From: Bacillota bacterium
GTDB taxonomy: Bacteria > Bacillota > Clostridia > Christensenellales > SZUA-584
Direction of reading: 5' to 3'
Assembly (NCBI GenBank): GCA_023436115.1
Contig: JAEZKQ010000024.1
Span: 124,001-188,000, forward strand
DNA length: 64,000 nt
Numbering within the stretch: position 1 is the stretch's first letter; the number at the start of each line of letters is the position of its first letter. A program made the translations under genes and the position numbers. Positions 8,401 to 16,859 of the stretch are shown here, one piece after another. The notes under the pieces are model-generated. The model saw only the letters and a list, made by a program, of their open reading frames with translations. It was not told where the DNA came from and made no database searches.

Positions 8401-8644
8401 TAATTCCCCTCCATAAACAATGAGCCCTGCACGGTGTTATTATTTGTGAGATGTTCATCTGTAGACTCATTAAAAATAAAATCCGCTCATCTTGCTGTAC
8501 ACGACACCGGAGCAAAGAAAGAGTCGTTATGTGCCAGCATATAATGCCAGATCACCATTTTGCGGATAAGCTATTAAAACAAAAGAAAATGCAACACCAA
8601 CAAGCGGCCATTTGCCGTTTGGGCATAGCAAAATCGTTTTAAAA

Positions 8645-9136
8645 CTATTCTATTTCGCTGATCTCCTGTGTTTCGTTGTCATCAAAGAGTTTCTTGCAGT
8701 CCAGTAACAGCTTAACCTCATCGCCGATTTTTCCAATACCGCGAATATAACGGTTGCGGATCCCCGATTTATAGCTCGGAGGAGGCGCAATGTTTTCATC
8801 ATCTATCGTCATGACTTCGGCAACTTTGTCCACAATCAAACCAACGATGACTTCTTGAGTGTCTACCACGACGATGCAAGTCCGGTCGTCATATTCGATG
8901 GGTTCCTTGTTGAATTTTAGCCGCATATCAATAACAGGAATGATTTTACCGCGAAGATTGATGATACCCTTGATATAATCAGCGACTTCAGGTATTTTTG
9001 TGATTTGCTGCAAGCCGATAATCTCTGTCACATATTCGATTTCAATACCATAAACCTCTTCACCGAGATTAAAGGTGAGAAACCTGCCATGCTGTGTATC
9101 CTCTTCCTGTTCAAACAGCTCTTTTTCCAAATTCAT
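8645..9136 (-). CDS. cheW: CheW, chemotaxis coupling protein
   Basis: CheW joins receptors to the CheA kinase at the membrane array. The 163-residue protein is a single CheW beta-barrel domain with FNLGEEVYGIEI, the conserved NLRGKIIPVIDMR stretch and VGLIVDKVAEV. An acidic tail follows. ATG 9136 has AAGGAGGAG eight bases upstream. The 244 bases between it and the MCP gene (8401-8644) contain no gene I can support and no clear promoter. Confidence 0.95.
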   Translation of the reverse strand: MNLEKELFEQEEDTQHGRFLTFNLGEEVYGIEIEYVTEIIGLQQITKIPEVADYIKGIINLRGKIIPVIDMRLKFNKEPIEYDDRTCIVVVDTQEVIVGLIVDKVAEVMTIDDENIAPPPSYKSGIRNRYIRGIGKIGDEVKLLLDCKKLFDDNETQEISEIE

Positions 9137-9172
9137 TTTGTTCTCCTCCTTATGATAATATGACTTTATGTT

Positions 9173-9625
9173 TCATAAAAACAGATCAACCAGCATGCCC
9201 CGAATATCATCGACCATCTGCAAAAGCCGAAGATTATCCCTTTGATCCGATAAAATCTCACGGGTCATCTCCTCTAGCTTCTGGTTGACATTTCGAATCA
9301 CAAGAAACACCTTATGCCGGCCTCTTGCATCAAATGAGCTGGTTTTGACACACGCATAGGCATTGCCAGCCGCTTCTTGAAGCAATTCTCCAATAAGCTG
9401 ACGATATTCCTGCAACGCGCCCAGATCCGCTTTTGCTTTTATCTTTTCACCCTGCTTGAATATCTTCTCTTGCAGTTCTTGAATATATCGCTGATATTGT
9501 GCCTCGTTCAGATTCGTTAACTGACGAAAAAAAGCCGTGTTTTGACCGGCGGCAGCTTGTTTATCTACCGCAACATACCGCTCCTTATTGTCTGTGACGA
9601 TATGATTGATGTCCGCGACTTTCAT
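9173..9625 (-). CDS. yaaR: YaaR-family (DUF327) protein
   Basis: A 150-residue soluble, mostly helical protein matching the YaaR/DUF327 family, whose biochemical role is not established to my knowledge. The family pattern is seen in QYIQELQEKI-like helices, an YRQLIGELLQEA stretch, the SSFDARGRHKVFLVIRNVN core (read in pieces) and a C-terminal LLQMVDDIRGMLVDLFL helix. I chose ATG 9625, with GGAG eight bases upstream, over the GTG three codons earlier. Here it is embedded between cheW and a flagellar chaperone, which suggests a link to motility or cell-surface assembly. Confidence 0.8.
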   Translation of the reverse strand: MKVADINHIVTDNKERYVAVDKQAAAGQNTAFFRQLTNLNEAQYQRYIQELQEKIFKQGEKIKAKADLGALQEYRQLIGELLQEAAGNAYACVKTSSFDARGRHKVFLVIRNVNQKLEEMTREILSDQRDNLRLLQMVDDIRGMLVDLFL

Positions 9626-9653
9626 TGACACGACTCCACACTAAAGACTCCGC

Positions 9654-10073
9654 TTATTTTTTAGAATCAAAAAAGACAGCGTCATTTTGGGGATAGGCCT
9701 TGGTATAGCTGCTAACCCCCTTCTTTTGCTGATTCAGATTCCTTATCTGCTCTCTGTAAAGATTAATCTTATCGGCTGCCAACGCGGAATTCTTCTCATC
9801 CGCTTTGAGTATCTCCCGGATGATTTGACGCGTACTTTCCTTAAGGCGCGCAATTTCATGGTCATCCTCGGACGGCATATTACGCTGTATCCTTACAAAA
9901 GCGTCGATCTTTGCTATCATATCTTCGCGTTTTTTAAGGCCCTCCGCAAAGGCGTCAACGTCATCACTCAGCAGTTGTTTTTCGAACTGCCGTGTCACTT
10001 CCAGCATCTTTTGCAGCCATTCTCTTTTTTGCTCCAGCACACCGATTAAGTTTTGGCGTTCCTGCTCGTTCAT
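9654..10073 (-). CDS. FlgN/FliT-like flagellar export chaperone
   Basis: A 139-residue, highly charged, all-helical protein with heptad patterns, the shape of flagellar export chaperones. The N-terminus (LIGVLEQKREWLQKMLEVTRQ) and the central KREDMIAKIDAFVR resemble FlgN. A position directly after fliS is more typical of FliT, the cap-protein chaperone, so I leave the symbol empty. It overlaps fliS by 4 bases (ATGA). The probable job is guarding hook-associated proteins or FliD before export. Confidence 0.65.
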   Translation of the reverse strand: MNEQERQNLIGVLEQKREWLQKMLEVTRQFEKQLLSDDVDAFAEGLKKREDMIAKIDAFVRIQRNMPSEDDHEIARLKESTRQIIREILKADEKNSALAADKINLYREQIRNLNQQKKGVSSYTKAYPQNDAVFFDSKK

Positions 10074-10474
10074 TCAGTTACCTGCTGCGCATAAAAACTG
10101 CCTTTGGTTTCCTTTTGCACCTGCACCCATGTATCCCGCAAACCGGAGAGTATCTCCACAATAGATTCAATATCGTCCGTCTTTTTTGTGACGTTGATAT
10201 TCATAATCTCATTGTGAATAAACTCATACAGCTTGAGCAGATCCTGAGCAATACCATAACTTAAATCAAGACCCATCATAAGTTCCATGATAATGTCCTG
10301 TGATTGCTGGAGCTTGCTGTTAGCCAGTTCGCCTTGCTGATTATTTATAGCCGCTTCTGCCAACCTTAGTTGTTTGATGGCTCCATTATAAAGCATGATG
10401 ATTAACTCCAAGGGGTTTGCCATCATCACATCATGCTTCTTATACTGCTGGTAAGAACTCATCATCGCATTCAT
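10070..10474 (-). CDS. fliS: FliS, flagellin export chaperone
   Basis: FliS binds the C-terminal end of flagellin and prevents early polymerisation in the cytoplasm. The 134-residue protein has the family N-terminus (SSYQQYKKHDVMMANPLELIIMLYNGAIKQLRLA, in pieces) and the YEFIHNEIMNINVTK region. Either ATG 10474 or in-frame ATGs three or four codons later could be used; the GGGAG upstream is rather far. It follows fliD after 51 bases, the common fliD-fliS pair. No flagellin gene is in the window. Confidence 0.94.
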   Translation of the reverse strand: MNAMMSSYQQYKKHDVMMANPLELIIMLYNGAIKQLRLAEAAINNQQGELANSKLQQSQDIIMELMMGLDLSYGIAQDLLKLYEFIHNEIMNINVTKKTDDIESIVEILSGLRDTWVQVQKETKGSFYAQQVTE

Positions 10475-10525
10475 TTTCTTTTCACGCTCCCTTAATACTA
10501 AGAAAAGATATATCCGTTATAATCA

Positions 10526-12037
10526 TTATAATGAAGAAGAGAAGAGCGAAGCCAACCAGCTGGACTGGCTGTTCATCTTAGACAGTGCCGTTTCCATAGC
10601 CGTAAATCGTCTCCACAGGCTTTCTTCCTTAGCAGCCAGTTTCTCTTCCATCCTATCCATTGCATCCTCAAAATCCGATATCTGGTCACCGATATATTTA
10701 AGCGAATAATCGGTGGCTTTTTTCGTGTAGTTTGACAGAGCAGTGGATAGGCGCGAGATCAGGCCCGATTCATTAAACACTTGATTCTCATCGGTCGATT
10801 TTGATGTTTTTATAAAGAGATCACTTACCACACCCGGATTTTTCTCAATCGCGCTGCGCAGCTTTGCTTTATCTACGGTAATTTTACCACCGCTTGAATA
10901 ATTGCCAGTGGAGAGCCCGATTTCCGAAAGCATCAACCCCGTACCCTCAACCTTTGTAAAGAACGAACTCCGCAATTTTGTCAGCAAAGAGGATATATTC
11001 GAGTCGCCGTGAAGCATGCCGCTCTTGGCATACTTCTCCCAGTTTTCTATCTCCTTTTCGGTCATCTCATCTTTTTGCGCATCGGTGAGCGGCGGATATG
11101 CACGGTAGGTTTTTTCCGCCAGCAGGCCTTGCACTTTATCAAGAAGAGCGTTATAAGAATCAATAAAGTTTGATATTTTCTCAACGGTAGCATCAATATC
11201 GCGTTCCACATTGAAAGTGATAGGTGTCGTTGACTTATCGGTGAGTTTGTAGGTGATTCCGTCGATGGTAAATGAATTGCTTGATTTCGTCACCTGTACT
11301 CCTTCTATGCTCAGCAGCGCGTCTTCCCCTGTGGCCGACAATGCCGCAAAGCCAAAAGCACCATCAATCCCAAAAGCATTGCCTTTTTTGTTGACGATTT
11401 CCACTTTGCTCTCGCTTCCAGTGGTTGTGGATGTCAGTGTGAAGCCTTTTGTCAGGCTGCTGAAGCTCATTTTCACACCCGCACCAGAAGCATTCACTTT
11501 GCTGATGATCTCGTTGAGCGTTGAATCCGCTGTAAATATAAAATCCTTGTCGTTGATCGAAAACGCAATTTCACCTGTCTCCGTGTCAAACTCGAGCGGT
11601 GTTTTGAAGCTAAGCTCACCGAGCTTCGTATCTTTGCTGATGTCACCTGAGAAAACGTCTGTGCTTTTTAAGCTAGCCGCCGATGCCAGTCTTGTGATGC
11701 TGTCAATCGTAATTTGCCCCTCAACCGCCGAAGAGCCTGCGCTCACCGAAACTGCATTGGTTGTCGTCAGCATTGAAACACCAAAAATATTGTATGCTGA
11801 AGCTGACATCATATTTGTCGAAGGATTAAGCACACTCATATTGGTTTCTCTAAAAGCCCTAATTAATGAATTGACTTCGCGGAGTGCGGCAGCCTTCCAT
11901 TCAAGCCTCGTTTTTGCCTGGAACTGCTTGTCCACACGCATTCTGTCAATCCTAAGCATACCCTCCACGATAGATTCCGTGTCAAGATTGGATGATAATC
12001 CGGTCAAACGTGTTATGTTCACGGGATTAATAGCCAT
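10526..12037 (-). CDS. fliD: FliD, flagellar filament cap protein
   Basis: FliD caps the growing filament and folds incoming flagellin outside the cell. The 503-residue protein begins with the family motif ITRLTGLSSNLDTESIVEGML. It has the FliD central beta region and ends with the helical C-terminal part (SRLSTALSNYTKKATDYSLKYIGDQISDFEDAMDRMEEKL, in pieces) required for pentamer formation. The start has AGGAGG. It is co-directional with the CHAP-like gene upstream and fliS downstream. Confidence 0.95.
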   Translation of the reverse strand: MAINPVNITRLTGLSSNLDTESIVEGMLRIDRMRVDKQFQAKTRLEWKAAALREVNSLIRAFRETNMSVLNPSTNMMSASAYNIFGVSMLTTTNAVSVSAGSSAVEGQITIDSITRLASAASLKSTDVFSGDISKDTKLGELSFKTPLEFDTETGEIAFSINDKDFIFTADSTLNEIISKVNASGAGVKMSFSSLTKGFTLTSTTTGSESKVEIVNKKGNAFGIDGAFGFAALSATGEDALLSIEGVQVTKSSNSFTIDGITYKLTDKSTTPITFNVERDIDATVEKISNFIDSYNALLDKVQGLLAEKTYRAYPPLTDAQKDEMTEKEIENWEKYAKSGMLHGDSNISSLLTKLRSSFFTKVEGTGLMLSEIGLSTGNYSSGGKITVDKAKLRSAIEKNPGVVSDLFIKTSKSTDENQVFNESGLISRLSTALSNYTKKATDYSLKYIGDQISDFEDAMDRMEEKLAAKEESLWRRFTAMETALSKMNSQSSWLASLFSSSL

Positions 12038-12063
12038 CTTTTTTTACCTCCTGCTTCCTATTA

Positions 12064-12978
12064 TTATGCATGCGCATAATAAACGACTTTTGACAAACTT
12101 TCGTTATAAATCGACGTAATCGGTGTGTAACTTCTCAGCCTTCTCCCTGCCTGGGCTATCGTCACACCGCGCTTTGCATCATATAGCCCGTCCTTGGACG
12201 GGCAAACCACCTGAACATGTCCATGCGGGCTCTTCTTAAAAGCCGTGACCACCGGTCTGCCTTGATTGGCAAGTGCCTGCGCTTCCTCGGGAGTTACCTG
12301 AAACCAGCCATACTTGCTTCCATGCTCCCCCAGCCAGTTATAAATACCGTTTGCCGAGAGCTCCCTCGCCCCCTTAACGTTGGGATACGTCATCGGTGCG
12401 CCGGTCTCAGGATTGATATAGTGCGGGATCTCAGCACCCATGGCGCTTGTCACATCCCACATAAAGATGTTGCAATATGTATCGCCATGTCCTTTTTTGT
12501 TAACCGCATACCGCGGATTCGTCTCAACTGAAAACTGATCGATCACCTGCCGATAAAGCGCTGCCGACCTATTGGTCTCATTGCTCCTGATTGCCGGTGT
12601 CGTCGGCTTGGATGCGGACACAGGTGTGATGGCTGTACCGTTTGAAGCAGTCAGACCATATGCTGCGGAGGCCGCGCTGAAAGCGGGTGTTAGTGTCCTA
12701 TATGAGGATGATGACCTTGAAAACGCCGAGCTCAGACTTTGCAGCATGACGCTTGAACCGCTGCCACACATCAACGATATCAACAGCAGCTTTGTCCAAT
12801 CTTCCCCTGCTATGCCTGATAACGTATTGTCCGATTCCGTTCCGGTGCCGCTGACGCTCTCCATAAGCTGCGATGACAAGATATTGCCGAAAAGACCAGT
12901 ATTCTGCGTGTCAGTGCTTTTGCTGCTCAAGGATTGAATCATTGCCGATTGCGCGGCATTCACACCCTCTAAAGACAT
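12064..12978 (-). CDS. Probable flagellar-locus cysteine peptidase (CHAP-like)
   Basis: A 304-residue protein (ATG 12978, with GGAG seven bases upstream; an earlier in-frame TTG is less likely). Residues 1-120 are Ser/Thr/Ala-rich and low in complexity. Residues 137-275 form a globular domain with Cys169 in DTYCNIFMWDV and His254 in SPHGHVQVV. That Cys-Asn and later His arrangement resembles CHAP/NlpC amidases, which cut peptidoglycan. No signal peptide is seen, so export through the flagellum is possible. Its place between fliD and the FlhB-tail gene supports a flagellar link. The exact family is uncertain. Confidence 0.55.
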   Translation of the reverse strand: MSLEGVNAAQSAMIQSLSSKSTDTQNTGLFGNILSSQLMESVSGTGTESDNTLSGIAGEDWTKLLLISLMCGSGSSVMLQSLSSAFSRSSSSYRTLTPAFSAASAAYGLTASNGTAITPVSASKPTTPAIRSNETNRSAALYRQVIDQFSVETNPRYAVNKKGHGDTYCNIFMWDVTSAMGAEIPHYINPETGAPMTYPNVKGARELSANGIYNWLGEHGSKYGWFQVTPEEAQALANQGRPVVTAFKKSPHGHVQVVCPSKDGLYDAKRGVTIAQAGRRLRSYTPITSIYNESLSKVVYYAHA

Positions 12979-13015
12979 TGCTTTCTCCAATCTTGTTTTG
13001 TTTGCTGTATATTAA

Positions 13016-13327
13016 TCAACGCTTTTTGTGAAGTCCAAACCGCTGAGCGTATTTTGAATCCACACTATTAACAAAAACGAGTATTTCTGCAACCACTTTA
13101 TAAAGCGATTCGGGTATCTCGTCACCTACACTGAGCTGGTGCAGCACACTTGAGAGCTTTTGATCCTGAACCACCTGTACATTGTTTTCGTGTGCCGCCT
13201 CTACCATTCGGTCAGCAACATGCCCCTTGCCCAGTGCCACGATATACGGCGCGTCATTATCTTCCGCATTATATTTTAGCGCAGCCGCTTCGCGCACATC
13301 ATCCTTTTTGCCTTTATCCCGCGTCAT
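13016..13327 (-). CDS. FlhB C-terminal-domain homologue (FlhX/YlqH type)
   Basis: A 103-residue soluble protein matching only the small C-terminal fragment that FlhB produces by self-cleavage. The motifs AAALKYNAEDNDAPYIVALGKG (in pieces), VVQDQKLSSVLHQLSVGDEIPESLYKVVAEILVFV (in pieces) and YAQRFGL are clear. The family NPTH cleavage motif and all membrane helices are absent, so it looks like a ready-made FlhB tail. Comparable proteins are YlqH in Bacillus and FlhX in Helicobacter. It overlaps the fliK-like gene by 4 bases (ATGA), a pairing that fits a role in export-specificity switching. Confidence 0.82.
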   Translation of the reverse strand: MTRDKGKKDDVREAAALKYNAEDNDAPYIVALGKGHVADRMVEAAHENNVQVVQDQKLSSVLHQLSVGDEIPESLYKVVAEILVFVNSVDSKYAQRFGLHKKR

Positions 13328-15057
13328 ATCCTTATATCCAAGTTCCCGGCGCTGCCGCCGGCTTCTTTCATTAGCTTTTCCTCAGCGTTTAATACTGTTG
13401 TCCTTGCACTTAACGGGCTGACGCTGACATTTGAAAGTTTATATCCCGTTGCCTCGACTGCCTTCTTAAGGTCTTTGAGTTCCTCTGATAAGCTCTCGCG
13501 TACGTTGATATTCTCCAGATGGATCTCCAGCGTTATGCTTTTGCCGTCTGCCTTGATGAGCGTCTCCACCCGTCCTATATATTGGGTGTCCAGCCCCAGC
13601 AGAATCACGATATTCTCCGGGTCTATCGCATTTTTCTTATTTCTGTGCCTATAGACGTATAGGTCGGCTGTTGTCTGCTGCTGACTGTTCATCAGGGGAA
13701 TCTGGTAACAGTCGAACCGCTTGACATCGCTGAGCAAAGACATTTGTTTTTCAGCCTGTCCGAGTTTGGCCGACAGTGTTTCCTTATTGCTAATATCGGT
13801 ACGATCCACCAAAAGCTTTAGCTCTTTTAGCTGCTCGGGCATCTCATTTGTCACTCTCTTAATGTGTGCGGCGAGCTTATCGGCATCATCAATTTGCTCG
13901 AATAGCGCCAACGCTTTTTGAGCAATTTGCTCCAAGTTGACATCCTCCTGAGTCCGCACTGAGTCCGCTTGAACAAACTCTTTTAACGTTAAGTCGACCG
14001 GTACAGATTTACTTTGAGGAACAGTGTCTTTTATTGGAGCAGATACAGTCTGTTCGGCAGCATTTTCAATATCTTTCAGACTATTTATTGTCTCCGCGTC
14101 AGAAAAAGGCGCGCCCTCTGCATTTTGAGCAGACTGCGCGTTAACGGTCTCACTGCCGACGGTTTTGGGATCTACTGAATGATTGATATTTAACGCGTCC
14201 GTCATCTGTACCAACCCGGATATGACAGCTTGTCCAGCCATATTGTCCATTGAAATATGAGCTGAGCTTTGTGTCACACTCTGTAAATGAACCATCTTAT
14301 CAGCGATCACGGTTTTGGGCACACCATCTTGTGAAGCAAAAGCCGGTGTCTGCATCGGTTGCTGCTGTATCGGCACGGAATGCTGTTCGGCGGTCAATAG
14401 CTGGGGCGTATTCGCTGTCATTTGCGTCCCCTGTGGCTCTGATTGTAAAGCTGCGGCAATAATCGGTGAAGATATCGTCATTGGGGCAGACTGCGTATCC
14501 GATGCCAAAGCCGGAGATGAAAGGGTTTCATTCGGAGCCGAAAGACGAACACCTTTAACCACTTCCGATAAGACGTTCGCAATCGGCATTGTGCCTTTCG
14601 CCATTTGCGAAACCATGTCGATATTGTCGGCACTGCCCAGTAAACCATGCCGCGACAAAAATACGGCTGTTTGCGGATCTGCACCCGGATTAATTTTAAG
14701 GATGGCCAAAGCTTGGTTGAGCATGGCCGTTTGAACCGTTTGGCTTTGCCCCTTATGCATCTCACCGGGATTTGACGATTCTGCTCCCGGCGGCATATCG
14801 TGCGCGATATCCAAAACACGCAGCACATAGTGCCCGTTTTCGGCCTCTTCGACAACCGTTTGCACAAAATCACCGACAGACAAACCAATATCAGCGAGAA
14901 GTCGTGCGGTTATGAGACCGCCTTCCGGATTTTTTAAAATAACTTTATCGCCTTGTATGTCCATTATCTCAGAAACCATGATATCTCCCTTGGACATAAT
15001 GGGCGAAGACGGCTTTTCGGTTATGCTTCGGGGAGCCCCCGCTTGTTCAATGCGCAT
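13324..15057 (-). CDS. FliK-like protein (YlqG type), hook-length control domain
   Basis: A 577-residue protein. Residues 20-95 form a small beta-rich domain (GDKVILKNPEGGLITARLLAD). The middle (about 100-370) is a long Ser/Gln/Ala/Thr-rich region likely to be disordered. Residues 440-560 resemble the FliK C-terminal domain (YQIPLMNSQQQTTADLYVYR, then LGLDTQYIGRVETLI). This is the layout of FliK/YlqG proteins that sense hook length and act on FlhB. It is the first gene of the leftward flagellar run, with a sigma-D-like promoter at 15163-15188, and overlaps the FlhB-tail gene. Confidence 0.78.
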   Translation of the reverse strand: MRIEQAGAPRSITEKPSSPIMSKGDIMVSEIMDIQGDKVILKNPEGGLITARLLADIGLSVGDFVQTVVEEAENGHYVLRVLDIAHDMPPGAESSNPGEMHKGQSQTVQTAMLNQALAILKINPGADPQTAVFLSRHGLLGSADNIDMVSQMAKGTMPIANVLSEVVKGVRLSAPNETLSSPALASDTQSAPMTISSPIIAAALQSEPQGTQMTANTPQLLTAEQHSVPIQQQPMQTPAFASQDGVPKTVIADKMVHLQSVTQSSAHISMDNMAGQAVISGLVQMTDALNINHSVDPKTVGSETVNAQSAQNAEGAPFSDAETINSLKDIENAAEQTVSAPIKDTVPQSKSVPVDLTLKEFVQADSVRTQEDVNLEQIAQKALALFEQIDDADKLAAHIKRVTNEMPEQLKELKLLVDRTDISNKETLSAKLGQAEKQMSLLSDVKRFDCYQIPLMNSQQQTTADLYVYRHRNKKNAIDPENIVILLGLDTQYIGRVETLIKADGKSITLEIHLENINVRESLSEELKDLKKAVEATGYKLSNVSVSPLSARTTVLNAEEKLMKEAGGSAGNLDIRI

Positions 15058-15162
15058 TTTTTCTATCGCCTTTTTCGTATTTTTTATACATTTGCCGTTT
15101 CTGACGGCTTAATATGGGTTATATGTGTAATGCGTTATTGCGTTTTATGCTCCTTTATATGT

Positions 15163-15188
15163 ATATCGGTTTTTTTAAAAAAGATTAA
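15163..15188 (-). promoter_or_regulatory. Sigma-D-like promoter for the leftward flagellar operon
   Basis: On the reverse strand TTAA (15188-15185) is followed after 14 bases by ACCGATAT (15170-15163), matching seven of eight bases of GCCGATAT and three of four of TAAA. It lies about 105 bases upstream of the fliK-like start and back to back with the rightward promoter. Confidence 0.6.
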
Positions 15189-15213
15189 ATAGATTTATTA
15201 ATTGATTCGATAT
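15186..15213 (+). promoter_or_regulatory. Sigma-D-like promoter for the cheC-cheD-cheY-cheA operon
   Basis: TAAA (15186-15189) is followed after 16 bases by TTCGATAT (15206-15213), matching six of eight bases of GCCGATAT. It lies about 75 bases upstream of cheC. Its -35 box overlaps that of the leftward promoter. Confidence 0.5.
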
Positions 15214-15290
15214 ACAAATTGGATACGGTGAAAACTACCCGTATCTTGATTTACTTTTATTTACTAATTATTATTCGAAACGGAGCCTTT

Positions 15291-15914
15291 ATGTTTAATC
15301 TAGGGGGAAAACACAACGACCAGTTGGATTTTTTAAAGGAACTTGAGAATATCGGTGCGGGTCATGCAGCCACGGCATTGGCATCTATGCTGGGGCATGA
15401 GGTCAACATTTGCGTGCCGCGTGCTCAAATTTGTGAGTACGAGCAGATATGCGATATACTGGACGGACCTGAAAACGTAGTCGCCGGATTATTGGTGGGG
15501 ATTTCTGACGATATCAACGGATATATACTTCTTGTTCTTAATGAAAAAGATGCCTATTTTCTGACGAAAGCAATCATTGGTGAAATGGGAGACGAAGAAA
15601 CACCAAATGGTGAATTCAGCGAGCTTCAGATTTCCGCACTCAAGGAATTATCGAATATACTAATCGGATCATATCTTTCGGCGATTTCGTCATTGACGGG
15701 CCTGAGGATCAATGCGTCCGTTCCCGAGCTTGTGATGGATATGGCGGGCGCAGTCATGAATTTGCTCGTATCCGCCTATGGAGAATATGGAGACGGCGTT
15801 CTTTTTATGGAAACAGAATTCATCGAGAGCAAGCACAGTATTTTCGGCCGTTTCTTTCTGATTCCAGATGTGGATTCTTATAATCGTCTGATGGCGCAGA
15901 TGGGGCTAGCATGA
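15291..15914 (+). CDS. cheC: CheC, CheY-P phosphatase
   Basis: CheC dephosphorylates CheY-P and is stimulated by CheD. The start is ATG 15291, five bases after GGAG, giving 207 residues; the reading frame extends upstream but without family similarity. Both active-site signatures D/S-x3-E-x2-N are present: Asp13-Glu17-Asn20 near the N-terminus and Ser115-Glu119-Asn122 in the second half. This marks the two-site CheC type, not FliY or CheX. It overlaps cheD by 4 bases and begins the rightward chemotaxis operon. Confidence 0.93.
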   Translation: MFNLGGKHNDQLDFLKELENIGAGHAATALASMLGHEVNICVPRAQICEYEQICDILDGPENVVAGLLVGISDDINGYILLVLNEKDAYFLTKAIIGEMGDEETPNGEFSELQISALKELSNILIGSYLSAISSLTGLRINASVPELVMDMAGAVMNLLVSAYGEYGDGVLFMETEFIESKHSIFGRFFLIPDVDSYNRLMAQMGLA

Positions 15915-16396
15915 ATATATTCACAATTGGTGTTGCAGAGCATAAAATTGCAAAATCACCGGATAAGCTTGTTACACTGGGGCTTGGTTCCTGTATTGGG
16001 CTCGTTCTCTACGACCCTGTTGCACAAATCGGGGGTATGGTTCATATCATGCTTCCCACTGCATCGGCTCATTCCACTGTAACCAATCGCTTTAAATTTG
16101 CGGACACGGCCATCGTGGATATGATTGCACTGATGACATCATACGGTGCAATGCGCAGCCGACTTCGCGCGAAAATAGCCGGAGGCGCTCACATGTTCCA
16201 AAGCACATGTAAAATGGACATCATGAATGTGGGGCAGCGCAACATAGCAATGTGCAGAAAAGTGTTAGGTGAAAATCACATCATCATCGAAGGGGATGAT
16301 ACGGGGGGCACAAGCGGACGGTCGATAGAGTTTGACTGCTCTACCTGCAAGCTATCAATCCGCACCGTGTCTCCAAGGGCTGTTCGAATCATATAG
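15911..16396 (+). CDS. cheD: CheD, receptor glutamine deamidase
   Basis: CheD deamidates receptor glutamines and also binds CheC. The 161-residue protein has the catalytic Cys28 in LGLGSCIGLVLYD and His45 in GGMVHIMLP, with AKIAGGAHMF later, as in the family. The ATGA overlap with cheC fits their known partnership. With cheB and cheR on the divergent strand, the window encodes three receptor modification activities (methylation, demethylation, deamidation). Confidence 0.95.
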   Translation: MNIFTIGVAEHKIAKSPDKLVTLGLGSCIGLVLYDPVAQIGGMVHIMLPTASAHSTVTNRFKFADTAIVDMIALMTSYGAMRSRLRAKIAGGAHMFQSTCKMDIMNVGQRNIAMCRKVLGENHIIIEGDDTGGTSGRSIEFDCSTCKLSIRTVSPRAVRII

Positions 16397-16458
16397 CGCC
16401 GATTGACGGCTACTTACAAGAAATACAACCGCTAAACAGGAGGTTACAAAGGAGAAAA

Positions 16459-16815
16459 ATGAAAAAGGTACTGATTGTCGACGACGCGGCTTTTATGCGA
16501 GTTTCCATCAAGAACATGTTAACAAAGAATGGATACGAAGTAGCCGGCGAAGCTGAAAACGGAAAGGTTGCCATACAAAAATTTCAGGAATTGTCTCCCG
16601 ATGTCGTCACCATGGACATTACCATGCCGGAAATGGACGGGCTTACCAGCCTGAAAAAAATTCTGGAGATAGACCCGGGCGCGAATATCATCATGATCAG
16701 CGCGATGGGTCAGGAAAGCATGGTCAGAGAAGCTGTTCTCTCAGGTGCTAAGGGCTTTATCGTGAAGCCTTTTAAAGAAGACGTCATCATCGCGGCTCTG
16801 AATAATTTGCCATAA
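16459..16815 (+). CDS. cheY: CheY, chemotaxis response regulator
   Basis: A single-domain receiver of 118 residues. Phosphoacceptor Asp53 sits in VVTMDITMPEMDG, the acidic pair is in IVDDA, and the conserved Lys103 is in IVKPF. CheA phosphorylates it and CheY-P binds the flagellar switch. AGGAGG lies upstream of the start. The distance of 63 bases from cheD and 44 to cheA, with no terminator between, indicates one operon. Confidence 0.93.
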   Translation: MKKVLIVDDAAFMRVSIKNMLTKNGYEVAGEAENGKVAIQKFQELSPDVVTMDITMPEMDGLTSLKKILEIDPGANIIMISAMGQESMVREAVLSGAKGFIVKPFKEDVIIAALNNLP

Positions 16816-16859
16816 ACGCTTTGTTTTCATAACAAAAGCAGGAAAGAAGGGGAGCATTC

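Noticed and set aside
8401..8644. Possible cyclic di-GMP riboswitch or sigma-D promoter in front of the MCP gene.
   Set aside because: I could find neither the conserved riboswitch core nor a GCCGATAT-like box on the reverse strand.
11253..12119. 288-residue forward frame opposite fliD.
   Set aside because: Shadow of fliD: low-complexity Ser/Leu composition and no start signal.
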